Shown here piece after piece: positions 8,503 through 17,977 of a DNA stretch of 64,000 nt. The DNA lies in assembly GCF_013342145.1 (NCBI RefSeq), contig NZ_JABUQZ010000001.1, forward strand, positions 434,001 through 498,000, written 5' to 3'. Origin of the DNA: Haloterrigena gelatinilytica (GTDB lineage Archaea > Halobacteriota > Halobacteria > Halobacteriales > Natrialbaceae). A model generated the notes under the pieces. It worked only from the letters and a program-made list of their open reading frames with translations. It ran no database searches and was not told the origin of the DNA. The translations under genes were made by a program, and so were the position numbers. Numbering within the stretch: the first letter of the stretch is position 1; each line of letters begins with the position of its first letter.

Positions 8503-8596
8503 GAGACGGCGACGCCGTCTCACGGGCCGTGCCCGTTCGACTGCTCGCGGAGTTCTACTCCGCGCTCGTCTCGTTCGAGGCGGTTTCACCGCCTCG
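8503..8596. repeat. Cluster of four perfect stem-loops at the bat 3' end
   Basis: Four palindromes follow one another: 8503-8521 (8-bp stem, loop GAC), 8522-8536 (6 bp, loop CGT), 8546-8564 (8 bp, loop TCT) and 8576-8596 (9 bp, loop TTC). All stems are perfect and all loops are 3 bases, yet the stem sequences differ. The bat stop codon (8555-8557) lies in the loop/stem of the third, and the fourth is inside the bat coding sequence. They may act in transcript termination or 3'-end protection, or be a mobile palindrome family. Confidence 0.75.
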
Positions 8597-10261
8597 CAGC
8601 CCGCTCGCGTGGTCCGCGCTATCGAACAGTTCGTCCAGCAGCTTCCGCTGTGCGGTCCGGAGGTGCTGGTGGAACGTCGAGCGGGAGATGCCCATCGACT
8701 CGGCGAGTTCCTCGCCGGAGACGTTGCGGGGCCACTCGAAGTAATCGGCGTAGTACGCCTTCCGAAGCGCCGTTTGCTGGCGATCGGTCAGCGACGACTC
8801 CAGCCGAGCCATCACGTCCCCCGGCGTTCGCCTGGGGCGATCGGTCTCGTGGTAGCTGATCAACTCGACCGCGTCGTACCGCCGCTCTAACAGATCGTAG
8901 ACCGAGCGCGCGGCTTGCCCGTTCGGGAGGTCGACGGTGAGTTCGACGCTCGCGTCGCCGACGGCGCTCCGCCGATCGGCCCGCGATGGATCCCCCCTGG
9001 TCTCGAACCGTCGAACCGTCCCTCCGTGTTCGGAGATCGTCCGCACGATACCGTCGTCGAGGGCGGCCTCGAGGAGCGTCCCGCCGTCGTACGTCGACAG
9101 GATTCGAACGTCGGTGACGCCGTCGATCGCCGCCGCGTCCGGGGCGCCGTCGACGGCGCGGTCGGCGTGGAAGAACGCGATCGGCGTCCCGTCCTCGTCG
9201 GTCAGCCCTCGGAAGGTGACCGCCGCCTCGAGTTCGGTCGCCAGCGCCGCGACGAACAGGTCGGGGTCCGCGATCGCGAGCTCGAGTTCGACGACGGCGT
9301 CGGTCGCGAGCATCCGACGCGCCTCGATCGCGTTCATCGCGGTCGAGATCGCCCCGGCGAGCGAGTCGAGGACGAGCAGTTCGCGCTCCGAGAACGCCGC
9401 CGGCTCGTCGGCGAACACCGCGAGCACCCCGTACGTGACGTCGCCGTAGCGAAGCGGCAACGCGGCGACCGACTGGAATCGGTCGCCGGCGCCCGCCGGC
9501 CACCACCGTCCCGCGTCGTCGAACGAGTCGATGTCCTGAACCACCTGCGCTTCCCCCTCCGCGAGCGCCCGAACGGCGGGGTGGCTCTCGTCCGACGCGA
9601 GGACGAGCGTCTCGTCCTCGAGGGGAACGTCGCCGGCGCCGGCCCACTCGCGCGGCGAGAGGCGGCGGTTCGTGACGTCGACGCGGCCGATCCAGGCGAG
9701 CACGTACGGATCGGTGTCGGCGAGGCGCGAACAGACCGAGCGCTCGATCTCCTCGCGGGTCGTCGCGCCGACGGCGGCGTCGGTGACGTCCCGGAGCAGG
9801 CCGTCGACGCGCTCGAGGACGTGCTCTAACGCCCGGTGTTCCTCGCGGAGCTCCGCGGCGGTCTCCTCGACGGTGATCTCGGCCAGTTTGCGCTCGGTGA
9901 TATCGAGGTGGACCACCGAGACGCGGAGCTCCCCGCTAACGTGGAATCGCTTCGCCCACATCAGGAACCACTGCTTTCGCTCGGGCGAGTGACAGGGGTA
10001 CTCCATCGTGAACGTCTCTCGCTCGCCGTCGATGATCGCTTCGAGGCCCTCGACCGCGCGTCTGGCGTATTCGTCGGTGTCGGCGTCCGCCTTCGCGGTC
10101 GCGATGTAGTTGACGCCGACGTGGTCCGTCCGGTGACCGTCGGGACCGAACGCCCGCCAGGTGTCGTTGGTCAGCAGAATCTCTCCGTCCTCGTCGATGA
10201 CTGCGACGGTAATGGGGAGCGTCTCGAGGGCGGCGTTGGCAAGTTCGTCCCGCTGATCCAT
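8555..10261 (-). CDS. bat: Bat-like transcription activator (PAS-GAF-BAT-HTH_10)
   Basis: A 568-residue regulator. A PAS domain (about 10-130, ITVAVIDEDGEILLTNDTW), a GAF domain (about 150-310), the middle domain of bacterio-opsin activator proteins (about 320-480) and a C-terminal HTH-10 (about 500-560, with SMGISRSTFHQHLRTAQRKL) appear in the order known from Halobacterium Bat, the light/oxygen activator of bop and crtB1. ATG 10261 is chosen over the adjacent GTG 10264. It lies directly upstream of crtB in the same direction. No bop or brp is in the window, so the target here is probably carotenoid synthesis. Many HTH-10 paralogues exist, so the name bat rests on domain order and context. 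Confidence 0.72.
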   Translation of the reverse strand: MDQRDELANAALETLPITVAVIDEDGEILLTNDTWRAFGPDGHRTDHVGVNYIATAKADADTDEYARRAVEGLEAIIDGERETFTMEYPCHSPERKQWFLMWAKRFHVSGELRVSVVHLDITERKLAEITVEETAAELREEHRALEHVLERVDGLLRDVTDAAVGATTREEIERSVCSRLADTDPYVLAWIGRVDVTNRRLSPREWAGAGDVPLEDETLVLASDESHPAVRALAEGEAQVVQDIDSFDDAGRWWPAGAGDRFQSVAALPLRYGDVTYGVLAVFADEPAAFSERELLVLDSLAGAISTAMNAIEARRMLATDAVVELELAIADPDLFVAALATELEAAVTFRGLTDEDGTPIAFFHADRAVDGAPDAAAIDGVTDVRILSTYDGGTLLEAALDDGIVRTISEHGGTVRRFETRGDPSRADRRSAVGDASVELTVDLPNGQAARSVYDLLERRYDAVELISYHETDRPRRTPGDVMARLESSLTDRQQTALRKAYYADYFEWPRNVSGEELAESMGISRSTFHQHLRTAQRKLLDELFDSADHASGLRGGETASNETSAE

Positions 10262-10482
10262 CACTTACGTTCACGCTCTGCGCCGTCTTAAAACGTTGAA
10301 GCCATCCGATAACGGATTGAGGGTATTCAGCGCGATAGCAGTCCGAATACCGCTATTCCAGCTCGTGTTTACGATGCCAGTTGTTTTCCGAGCATGAGTA
10401 GATCCGAACCATCAGAAGCGAGTGAACGCCGTCAACGGCGCCTCTAAGCCCTCAAACCGATCGTTTCGTTCCGGTCTCCGAG

Positions 10483-10490
10483 TTTAAATA
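10483..10490 (+). promoter_or_regulatory. TATA box of the surface-protein operon
   Basis: TTTAAATA centred 26 bases before the ATG at 10513, which predicts a leaderless transcript for the four-gene operon. The rest of the 250-base gap (10262-10512) shows no further gene. Confidence 0.65.
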
Positions 10491-10512
10491 CGATCACGAG
10501 CCAGCAGCGGCT

Positions 10513-11514
10513 ATGGACTGGGAGACACCCGTCGACGCCTGGTACGTGTGGCTGGGCGCCAGTATCGTCAGCCTCGCTCTCGCCGGCGTCGTCCTCGCCT
10601 TGCCGACGGGACCGCCGCCCGACGCCGAGGGCGCGACGAACGCGATCGAGGAGACGACCGCGAGCAGCTACGAAGCGGCGTCGACCCTCGAGCACGACGC
10701 CGACGCGATCAGAATCGACGGGAAGACGGTCGCGCTGCGCAACGAACACGGGGTCAGTCGCTCGAGTCTCGCGTACGGCCAGGTCGTCGTCGTCAACGGC
10801 GACGAGCGGCTCGAACGCCTCGTCTACGGCGAGTCGTTCGCGACGGTGTTCGAGTCGGAACTCGAGGACGCGGACGCGAACGCGGCGGCCGCGTTCATGG
10901 ACCGCGTCGCCGACGTCGACGAAGAGACCGCCGGCGAATGGCTGACCGCTTCGGACGAGCTAACCGTTCGACAGGTCGCCGTCGAGCCCGACGAGCCGCC
11001 GGAGGTACGAGTCCAGGGCGCCGACCACGAGCGCTCGATACTCGACGGCCGTCGTTCCCTCCCGAAGGAACTGGCCGCTACGTACGAAGGTGACGAGACG
11101 CAGACGGTCGCGTACACCGTGACCGGTACTGCTCCGATCGAGCCCGGCGTCGTAGCGCCACACGAGTACGCGACCGTCGGCTACGAGGCGGAGTGGACGA
11201 CGACTCACGCGGACTCCGATACCGTCCGAACGGATCTCGATTCACACCTCGTCGACGGGGAGCGGATCGAAGGGACCCGGTCACCGGGTACCGATACCGA
11301 ACGCCCCGACGAGGAGTTCTGGATCGGCGTCTACCCGCTCACCGTTACCGCGGAGTTCGGTTCGGAAACGTGTGAAACGACTCTCGAGAGCGCGACGACC
11401 GTCGATTCCGTCTGTCCGACCGTCACCGCCACCGACGAGCGCGCGGCCGAACTGGACTGGATCGAACGAAACGACGAGACGGGGAACTACCATGCCACGC
11501 TCGCGGTCGTCTAG
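10513..11514 (+). CDS. Membrane-anchored extracellular protein, first gene of a pseudopilin-like operon
   Basis: A 333-residue protein with one N-terminal hydrophobic helix (about residues 10-32, WLGASIVSLALAGVVLALP) and an acidic, Thr/Ser-rich C-terminal body predicted to face outside. No catalytic motif is seen. It overlaps the next gene by 23 bases. The gene set resembles a conserved haloarchaeal cluster of uncharacterised families (I recall numbers DUF7283-DUF7286 but cannot assign them) found near type IV pilus/Tad-like loci. The function is unknown; a role in a surface filament or secretion complex is inferred from the operon. Confidence 0.7.
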   Translation: MDWETPVDAWYVWLGASIVSLALAGVVLALPTGPPPDAEGATNAIEETTASSYEAASTLEHDADAIRIDGKTVALRNEHGVSRSSLAYGQVVVVNGDERLERLVYGESFATVFESELEDADANAAAAFMDRVADVDEETAGEWLTASDELTVRQVAVEPDEPPEVRVQGADHERSILDGRRSLPKELAATYEGDETQTVAYTVTGTAPIEPGVVAPHEYATVGYEAEWTTTHADSDTVRTDLDSHLVDGERIEGTRSPGTDTERPDEEFWIGVYPLTVTAEFGSETCETTLESATTVDSVCPTVTATDERAAELDWIERNDETGNYHATLAVV

Positions 11515-11965
11515 GGGCCAGACGGAGCCGGTGGCGGCGCTCGTTGCGGTCGTCGTCATGGTGATCGCGCTCGGCCTCTACAGCGGCTTCCTCACCGACG
11601 TCCTCGGGGACCGAACCGACCGCTCGCCCGAGGCGTCCGCGATCGATCGGATCTGGGCCGACGTCTCTCACGGCGGCACCGTTGCGGTCCATCGACCGAC
11701 CGGGCTGGACGACGTCGAACCGGATTCGCTCCCCCAGGGACGGAACGTCCACGTCGAGATCACTGCGGTGACCGACGGCGGCGATCGGGAGGTCGTCGCG
11801 ACGGAACAGTTCGGGACGGACGGGACGCCGGTCGCCGACCCGGAGGGGCCCCCCGCCGACGGGTCCGGGATCGAGACCGGCGTGGCGGAACGGCCCGTTC
11901 CCGTCGAAGTCGCCCCCGGCGACGTTCGCGGCGGCACCCTTCGAGTGGAGGTGTGGGCCCCGTGA
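11492..11965 (+). CDS. Pseudopilin-like protein, second gene of the operon
   Basis: 157 residues beginning MPRSRSSRGQTEPVAALVAV. The Arg/Gly-Gln-Thr-Glu-Pro stretch directly before a 20-residue hydrophobic helix resembles an archaeal class III (prepilin-type) signal, where the helix stays on the mature filament subunit. The rest is a short extracellular acidic domain. The start overlaps the upstream gene by 23 bases and the stop overlaps the next GTG by 4. Processing by a PibD-type peptidase is likely but not shown; no peptidase or secretion ATPase is in the window. Confidence 0.7.
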   Translation: MPRSRSSRGQTEPVAALVAVVVMVIALGLYSGFLTDVLGDRTDRSPEASAIDRIWADVSHGGTVAVHRPTGLDDVEPDSLPQGRNVHVEITAVTDGGDREVVATEQFGTDGTPVADPEGPPADGSGIETGVAERPVPVEVAPGDVRGGTLRVEVWAP

Positions 11966-12915
11966 GATCGGACCGCGCCGTCAGCACCGTCCTCGACGTC
12001 GCGTTCGCACTGCTGCTCGTCAGCGCGAGCGTCCTGCTGCTCGGCCTCTCTCTTCCCACTACCGATGGGTCGCTCGAGGAAACGCGGGCGGATCGAACCG
12101 CCGAAACGCTCAGCGGGTCGACGGTCGCCGTCAGCTACGATCTCGAGTCGATCGCGGAGAGCGACCGCTACGAGGAACCGGAGACCGTCGACGACTACGA
12201 ACGGACGACGTACGGCTCCGCGACCGGCGTGCTCGCGGAGGCGGCGGTCGCGAACGCGACGATCGGCGACGGCCGATTGATCCGGTACGCGGACTCGTTC
12301 GCCGATAGCGTCGCCGCCAGCGTCGACGGCCGGTTCACCGGTTCGAACCGCAACGTCCACGTCGTCGCCAGCTGGCGCCCCTACGAGGACGCCTCGATCA
12401 GGGGGGAGGTGACCGCCGGCCAGCGACCCCCGCCGACCGCGGATACGACCGCCGCGACGACGACCGCCTCGAGCGGCACTCCCGCGCTTAACAGTTCAGA
12501 GTTGGCGACAGCGTACGCCGACGAGGAAGATATCGACGCGCTCGCCGAACCGATCGCCCGGTCGATCGTCCGCGGCTACTTCCCGCCCGAGCGAACGCAA
12601 CTGACTCTCGAGCGGCGAGGACTCGACCGGGCCGTCACGACGACTCACTACCTCGAACTGGCCGATCGCCTCGATCCGGATCACGACCTCGAGCGAGACG
12701 CCGGTCCGCTGCGGCGATCGGACGCCCGGGCCGACGACGCCAACGAGGTGCTGATCGCGGGTCTCACCGAACTGATCGCCGACGACCTCGAGTCGGGGCC
12801 GATCGGTGACGAACTCGACGCGATCGGCGGTGACGAGGCCGAATTGGACGCGTTCTTCGAGAAAACCATCGCCCCCAGCGACGTCGACATCACGACGTAT
12901 ACGTGGAAAGAATGA
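11962..12915 (+). CDS. Pseudopilin-like protein, third gene of the operon
   Basis: 317 residues from the GTG at 11962, chosen because it gives a 4-base GTGA overlap with the previous stop, as the next junction does; GTG 11953 would add three residues. The N-terminus has RSDRAVSTVLDVAFALLLV, a positively charged cap and hydrophobic helix of the kind seen in haloarchaeal pilins with the RAVSxV signature. The remaining 280 residues are acidic and extracellular in character, with a Thr-rich linker near residues 150-180. No enzyme motif is seen. Probably a minor subunit of the same surface complex. Confidence 0.7.
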   Translation: MRSDRAVSTVLDVAFALLLVSASVLLLGLSLPTTDGSLEETRADRTAETLSGSTVAVSYDLESIAESDRYEEPETVDDYERTTYGSATGVLAEAAVANATIGDGRLIRYADSFADSVAASVDGRFTGSNRNVHVVASWRPYEDASIRGEVTAGQRPPPTADTTAATTTASSGTPALNSSELATAYADEEDIDALAEPIARSIVRGYFPPERTQLTLERRGLDRAVTTTHYLELADRLDPDHDLERDAGPLRRSDARADDANEVLIAGLTELIADDLESGPIGDELDAIGGDEAELDAFFEKTIAPSDVDITTYTWKE

Positions 12916-15900
12916 CGGGAAAACGCACACGAACGACGGTATCGATCGACGATCGCGCTCGAGTCCCCTTCGCGATAATCGGGGTGTTGCTGCTGGTGAC
13001 CAGCGTGACGGTCGTCGGCGTCCTCCAGACGCGCGGCGGACCCGAGACGGAGATCGACGAGACGCTCGCGATGGAGCGGACGGAAGCGGCCGTCCAGAGC
13101 GAACTCCGCGGCGCCGTCGTCGACGCGACTCACCGGGCCGCGGCCCAACCGGTAACGACCTCCGACCTCGACGCGCTCGGGGGCAACCAGACCGAGACGT
13201 TCGAGACGTACCTCGAGTTGTTGATCTACCTCGAGGCGCAGGAGTCGCTGTCGGCCGCCGGCCAGACGGCCGGCGACGTCGAGACGACGGTTTCCATCGG
13301 CGGAGACGTCCCCGAGGATCCCGACCGTGCGATCAGGACCGCCGACGACCGAATCGACGTCGCGGAACGGGCGGGGGGCGACGGACTGCTCGAGGTGACG
13401 CTCGATCGGGTGACGATCACGCTCGAGGACGGCGATCGCGTCGTCAGCGAGCGGACGGTCGACGACCTCTCCGTCACCGTCGGCACGCCGATCCTCGAGT
13501 TACAGGAGAAGACACGGGAGTTCGAAACGATGCTCGACGAAGGCTTCCTCGATGGCGAGGTCACCGAGTTCGAAAACATGGCCCAGAAAACGGCCATGCG
13601 ACTCTATCCGATGGCGTATTTCAAGTCGTTCATCAATCGGATGGACAAAGGGACGGGTGACGAAGATCTGGAACAGGGTTGGACCTTCGACGAAATTCTC
13701 GAGAACAATCACACTGAAGTGATGGCGAACGACGCCATCTTCGGCGTTCAGGAGGAGGTGTTCGGCGAGGACGCCGTCGACCCGTACGCCGACAGGGTGA
13801 TGCGTCCGGCGTGGGCGTGTTTCGCGGCGGACATGCTGGAGACGATGGCCGGCAACGACGACAGCGAAGAAAGTAACGACGGATACCAGGCGACGGTCTC
13901 CGTCACGGACGGGTTCGGGAACGGCGTTTACAATGCAACTGTCTTCGTCGACGGAGAAAAGCGGGGTACGACGGGTCCCGGTAACGAGGTCTCGTTCGAG
14001 CTAGCGGAGAACGGGACGCACTCGGTCGTCGTGATCGGAGACGACTACGAGCGAGTCGAGCAGCGCATCCGGTTTTCCGAACGGGATTCTCGAGACCGTA
14101 TCGAACTCCGGCCGTCTACCGACCGAACGATCACTGTCTACGGTCCGTCCGGAGAGCCGGTCGACGGCGCCGACGTCAACGTCTGGGCGGACGACGAACT
14201 CGCGTACGCGACGACGGGTGCCGACGGAACGATCGCTCTCGAGGACCTCGCGATCGACGACCGAAGCGAACTTACGGTCGAAATATTCGCGGACGGGTAC
14301 GAAGACGGATCGGAGACGGTCGAAATCGATCGGTCCTACAACGCGATTTTGACGTCTGCAGGCGACGCCTCGCTCGACGATCCCGAGGACGGTGCGGGAC
14401 TGCACAGTTACTTCGAGGACGATCCGAGCCTCAAGGACGCCGCTTGCGAGGACTTCCGCGACTATCTCTTCGGCGACAAAGGCGGCGATCTCCCGGACGC
14501 GCCCTCGACGCTCGAGCTCGTCGACGGCATGTTCGGGGAGATGAATCCGCTGACGCAGAACGAAACGGTCGAACCGAACGACATGGCCGACATCGCCTAC
14601 TACGAGCTGATCGGCATCCGAGATCTCTCGACGGTGTTGGACGACCTCCCTAGCGAGATGAACCCCGAGGATATCGACGAACCGATCAGTTACACCGAGG
14701 GGTTCGAGTCGCGGATCGAGAACGGTGACTTCATCGACGATATCTACGACGTGAACGTCGATCGATCGGTCGACGTCTCGTACGGATCGCTTTCCGCGAA
14801 CAGGAGCAGCTCGTTTTCCGACTACGAGTACAGTCATTCAGCGTACGATTCCCGCGGCGTTACCGACATCGACGTATCGTTGTCGCAGGACTGGCGGACT
14901 ACCGAGGGTGAGTACACCAATCGTGATCTCCACAGTCTCACGATCGATGCCGACGTCGAAATTCAGGAGCGATCGGTCTTCGAGAACACGACGGAGAACG
15001 GAACCGACACGAAAACCCTCGATCGATCGCCCGAAACGCTCCCGGTTTCGATCGAGGTCGACATCGATGCGGATCTCGTCGATGATATCGCTATCGACCG
15101 GAGCGAGATCGGTGACGATTTCGAAGCCGGCACCGGATACGCGGGCCACGGTGATCTCACCAGCCTCTCGGATCCGGCCAACTTCGAGCGCGTCGTAACT
15201 GACTCCCTCGAGACGCTGCTCGATGTGAACGCGCTCGATTCGGACGGCGATCTCGAGTCCCAGATCGAAGCTGATCTCAACGATTCGATCCGCATATCGA
15301 GTATTCCGTCGACCAACGAGAGTACCAACGGGGCGATATCCGTCGCACTGGATATCCGTTTCGGGGTCCTCGGAGCGGACGTTGCGAGTTACGACTTCGA
15401 CGATCTCGAGGCCGGTTCGAATCTCGACAGAGCCGAACTCGAAGAGTGGCTCGAGGACGACCTCTACTTGGTTAACGCGTACGTCAAGAAAGAGACGAAC
15501 GCGATCGAGCAACCGCGAGTGGAGTTTCTGCGCAGTCCGTCGCCGTTCAGAGAGCTAACCGATGAGGTTCGGGCCGTCGAAGACGAACTCGTGGACACGG
15601 AGTCGTACGACAACGTTCCGGATCTCGTTCGAATGGAAGTGCGAAACGCCTACTTCGAGACGCTCACCGGTCGACTTGATGAGATGGCGGATTTCCACGA
15701 GGAAACGGTCAGCGAGTTCGACGACGCGATGTCCACGAGCGACGGCGCACTCGACGACTCCCTCGATATCGTACAGGCGGTTTTCGCTGGCGACGTCGAG
15801 ACGGAGAGCGGGGAACTCGAGGGCTCAGAGCTCATGGGAGACATGGAGTTCGACGTCTCCGGTTCGCCGACGTACATGGACCTCGAGACGGTCGACGACG

Positions 15901-16430
15901 ACGAGGTGCCGACGGTTCGACCGCCGAACACCACGATCATGGACACCGATGTCGACGGCGAGCACGCGGCGCTCGGAGCCAAATACGGCCAGCGACTGCC
16001 GACACCGGGGCTCCCGCTAGTTCCGTGGCCGCCGATGCTGTACGTCCTGCAGGTCAACAGCTACAACGTCGACCTTCAGGGCGAGTACTCCCGCTTCGAA
16101 GTGAGTGCGACGGCGGGAGGTCCGGTCGACGGTGCGGGAACGACGTACGTCCGCGATCGGATGGACGTCGAAGTCGATCTCGGCGGCGATGCGCCACAGA
16201 AGATCGGCGAAGTCGAACCGATTACGTTCGATACGTCGCTCGAGATTCTGATTGCCATGCCTGGTCTGATGCCCATGAAGTCTGGTTCACCGCCGAATAC
16301 CGGGGATCCTCCATTTGACGGTCCACCAAGCTTCAGTGACCTTATCGAGAATCTCGGTAATAAGGATCTAATTCTCGGTTACGAGGGAGAGAGCGACAAG
16401 TACGGGGATACTGGCCCTCTCGAAGGCTAA
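12912..16430 (+). CDS. Giant surface protein (1172 aa) with Ig-like insert, last gene of the operon
   Basis: Coupled to the previous gene by an ATGA overlap. One hydrophobic helix (residues 17-38) follows a basic cap; everything after it is hydrophilic, acidic and probably extracellular. Residues about 323-478 contain two consecutive beta-rich modules of carboxypeptidase-regulatory-like/PEGA type (VSVTDGFGNGVYNATVFVDG, then ITVYGPSGEPVDGADVNVW), typical of adhesive surface proteins. Long segments after residue 600 alternate Asp-rich beta-type sequence with predicted helices. The last 200 bases are AT-richer than the rest. No catalytic residues are recognised. It may be the stalk or adhesin of the complex whose smaller subunits precede it. 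Confidence 0.75.
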   Translation: MTGKRTRTTVSIDDRARVPFAIIGVLLLVTSVTVVGVLQTRGGPETEIDETLAMERTEAAVQSELRGAVVDATHRAAAQPVTTSDLDALGGNQTETFETYLELLIYLEAQESLSAAGQTAGDVETTVSIGGDVPEDPDRAIRTADDRIDVAERAGGDGLLEVTLDRVTITLEDGDRVVSERTVDDLSVTVGTPILELQEKTREFETMLDEGFLDGEVTEFENMAQKTAMRLYPMAYFKSFINRMDKGTGDEDLEQGWTFDEILENNHTEVMANDAIFGVQEEVFGEDAVDPYADRVMRPAWACFAADMLETMAGNDDSEESNDGYQATVSVTDGFGNGVYNATVFVDGEKRGTTGPGNEVSFELAENGTHSVVVIGDDYERVEQRIRFSERDSRDRIELRPSTDRTITVYGPSGEPVDGADVNVWADDELAYATTGADGTIALEDLAIDDRSELTVEIFADGYEDGSETVEIDRSYNAILTSAGDASLDDPEDGAGLHSYFEDDPSLKDAACEDFRDYLFGDKGGDLPDAPSTLELVDGMFGEMNPLTQNETVEPNDMADIAYYELIGIRDLSTVLDDLPSEMNPEDIDEPISYTEGFESRIENGDFIDDIYDVNVDRSVDVSYGSLSANRSSSFSDYEYSHSAYDSRGVTDIDVSLSQDWRTTEGEYTNRDLHSLTIDADVEIQERSVFENTTENGTDTKTLDRSPETLPVSIEVDIDADLVDDIAIDRSEIGDDFEAGTGYAGHGDLTSLSDPANFERVVTDSLETLLDVNALDSDGDLESQIEADLNDSIRISSIPSTNESTNGAISVALDIRFGVLGADVASYDFDDLEAGSNLDRAELEEWLEDDLYLVNAYVKKETNAIEQPRVEFLRSPSPFRELTDEVRAVEDELVDTESYDNVPDLVRMEVRNAYFETLTGRLDEMADFHEETVSEFDDAMSTSDGALDDSLDIVQAVFAGDVETESGELEGSELMGDMEFDVSGSPTYMDLETVDDDEVPTVRPPNTTIMDTDVDGEHAALGAKYGQRLPTPGLPLVPWPPMLYVLQVNSYNVDLQGEYSRFEVSATAGGPVDGAGTTYVRDRMDVEVDLGGDAPQKIGEVEPITFDTSLEILIAMPGLMPMKSGSPPNTGDPPFDGPPSFSDLIENLGNKDLILGYEGESDKYGDTGPLEG

Positions 16431-16477
16431 GTAGCTCTCCTTCAGACCGATTTCGCGTTATTACATCTGCAATAGTA

Positions 16478-17806
16478 TTAGGCTGTTTCGAGAGCGCCAA
16501 TGACGCTGTAGTTACCATCGATGCTATAGATGATCGAATCTACAAGAATCGCGTATCCTTGTACCATTCCTCGTACCATATCTTGGTGATCGCGGACATC
16601 AAAGGACCACCGTTGTTCACCAGTTTCGGGATTTAGTACGTTCAAATCCACATAGCCATAGCCACGCCAGACATAGAGAGAGTTCTTAGAAACGAATATC
16701 CGACGACCAGTCGGTCCAGAAATAGGCATATTTGAATCCCATGTTGGGGGTTCTTGTCTTGTGGTTAGTTCTCTCGTTAGCACTGCAGGCTGATCAAATA
16801 CGCCCGCAGAGTAGATAATTTCATTTGCGATAGTTGGAGCACGACCGGCGACAACGGACTCACTATCATCCTTATTATAGACGGCCATCGTCGCCTCTTC
16901 TCCCGTCTCTCCGTCAATCGCTAGAACCGTATCGAGTTCGTGTGTATAGACTGTCCCATCATGAACCAGTAATTCTCTTCCGGTGTCAAAATTGCCGGAC
17001 GGAGAATACGCCCAGATCTGTTCCTCTTTCTCGACATCGAATCCCACTACTTCGTAGTCATGTCCACTGTTCGTTTTGTGTGATACATAGAGTGAACCAT
17101 CACTACCGACAGCGATATCTTGGACTGCATTTACTCGTTCCTCCCAAATTATACTCTGTTCTTCGATGTCGACAGCGTATAGTTTTCCGTCGTTATGGAC
17201 GTATACGATCCCATCGTAGACACGAATGTCTCCAGAGTACAGCGAACCGAGTTCAACCGACCACAAGACGTCACCGGTCTCGGGTTTCAGCGCATAGAGG
17301 GTTTCAGTGAGAAAGTACACGGTGTCGTCAGTTACCGCTGGCGTCGTCGGTTCCCACTGCGGATTTGGAGGGGTCTCCGGCGGCAGTTCTGGTTCGTACG
17401 TCCACTCGACGTCACCTGTCGTCAGGTCGATTGCGTGGAGTGTCGACGTCTCGTCCGCGACGTAGACGAACCCGTGACCGACGACAGGTCCCGAGACCTC
17501 ACCGTCTTCGATCTCGACCGTCCACCGCTCCTCGAGCGGCCCGTCAGGCCCGCTCCACTCATCGGTAACCATCCCGTTGTTCGCGGAGAACCGTGCCATT
17601 GGCCACGACTCGCCGCTCGAGCCGTTGTGAACGCCTTCAGTTCCGCTTTCGTCAGGTTCCTCGCCGGTACCAGCAGGGTCCGAACTGCCGTTTTCGTCGT
17701 TCGAATCGTCGCTACCCGTACAGCCGGAGAGGCCGGCAATACCGACCGATGCACTGCCGCAGGCTGCGAGCCACCGTCGGCGCGTTGATGTCGACCGTCG
17801 ATTCAT
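16478..17806 (-). CDS. Tat-exported lipoprotein with PQQ-type beta-propeller repeats
   Basis: 442 residues. The N-terminus has a twin-arginine motif (TRRRWLAACG) and a lipobox ending LSGC near residue 28, so it should be exported folded and lipid-anchored. An acidic Ser/Gly linker (30-65) leads to repeats with the BamB/PQQ pattern, for example VYVADETSTLHAIDLTTGDV and VYFLTETLYALKPETGDV. The propeller probably binds a partner protein rather than PQQ. The gene is visibly AT-richer than its neighbours and is tail-to-tail with the giant surface protein, 47 bases away. Recent transfer is likely; the function is unknown. Confidence 0.85.
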   Translation of the reverse strand: MNRRSTSTRRRWLAACGSASVGIAGLSGCTGSDDSNDENGSSDPAGTGEEPDESGTEGVHNGSSGESWPMARFSANNGMVTDEWSGPDGPLEERWTVEIEDGEVSGPVVGHGFVYVADETSTLHAIDLTTGDVEWTYEPELPPETPPNPQWEPTTPAVTDDTVYFLTETLYALKPETGDVLWSVELGSLYSGDIRVYDGIVYVHNDGKLYAVDIEEQSIIWEERVNAVQDIAVGSDGSLYVSHKTNSGHDYEVVGFDVEKEEQIWAYSPSGNFDTGRELLVHDGTVYTHELDTVLAIDGETGEEATMAVYNKDDSESVVAGRAPTIANEIIYSAGVFDQPAVLTRELTTRQEPPTWDSNMPISGPTGRRIFVSKNSLYVWRGYGYVDLNVLNPETGEQRWSFDVRDHQDMVRGMVQGYAILVDSIIYSIDGNYSVIGALETA

Positions 17807-17977
17807 CGTCTATTTCAAATATGTATAATTCAACTAACTAAATGTATCGGAAATAGCCGATAGTACTAGCCGAAGCGAACTCGGTTTGAGACCAGTCTCG
17901 GCTGCAGGCTCTCTGATCGGGATATCGTTCGCATCCGGCCCAACGGAAAACGAGAACGTAGTTCGATCAGCGGCGAG

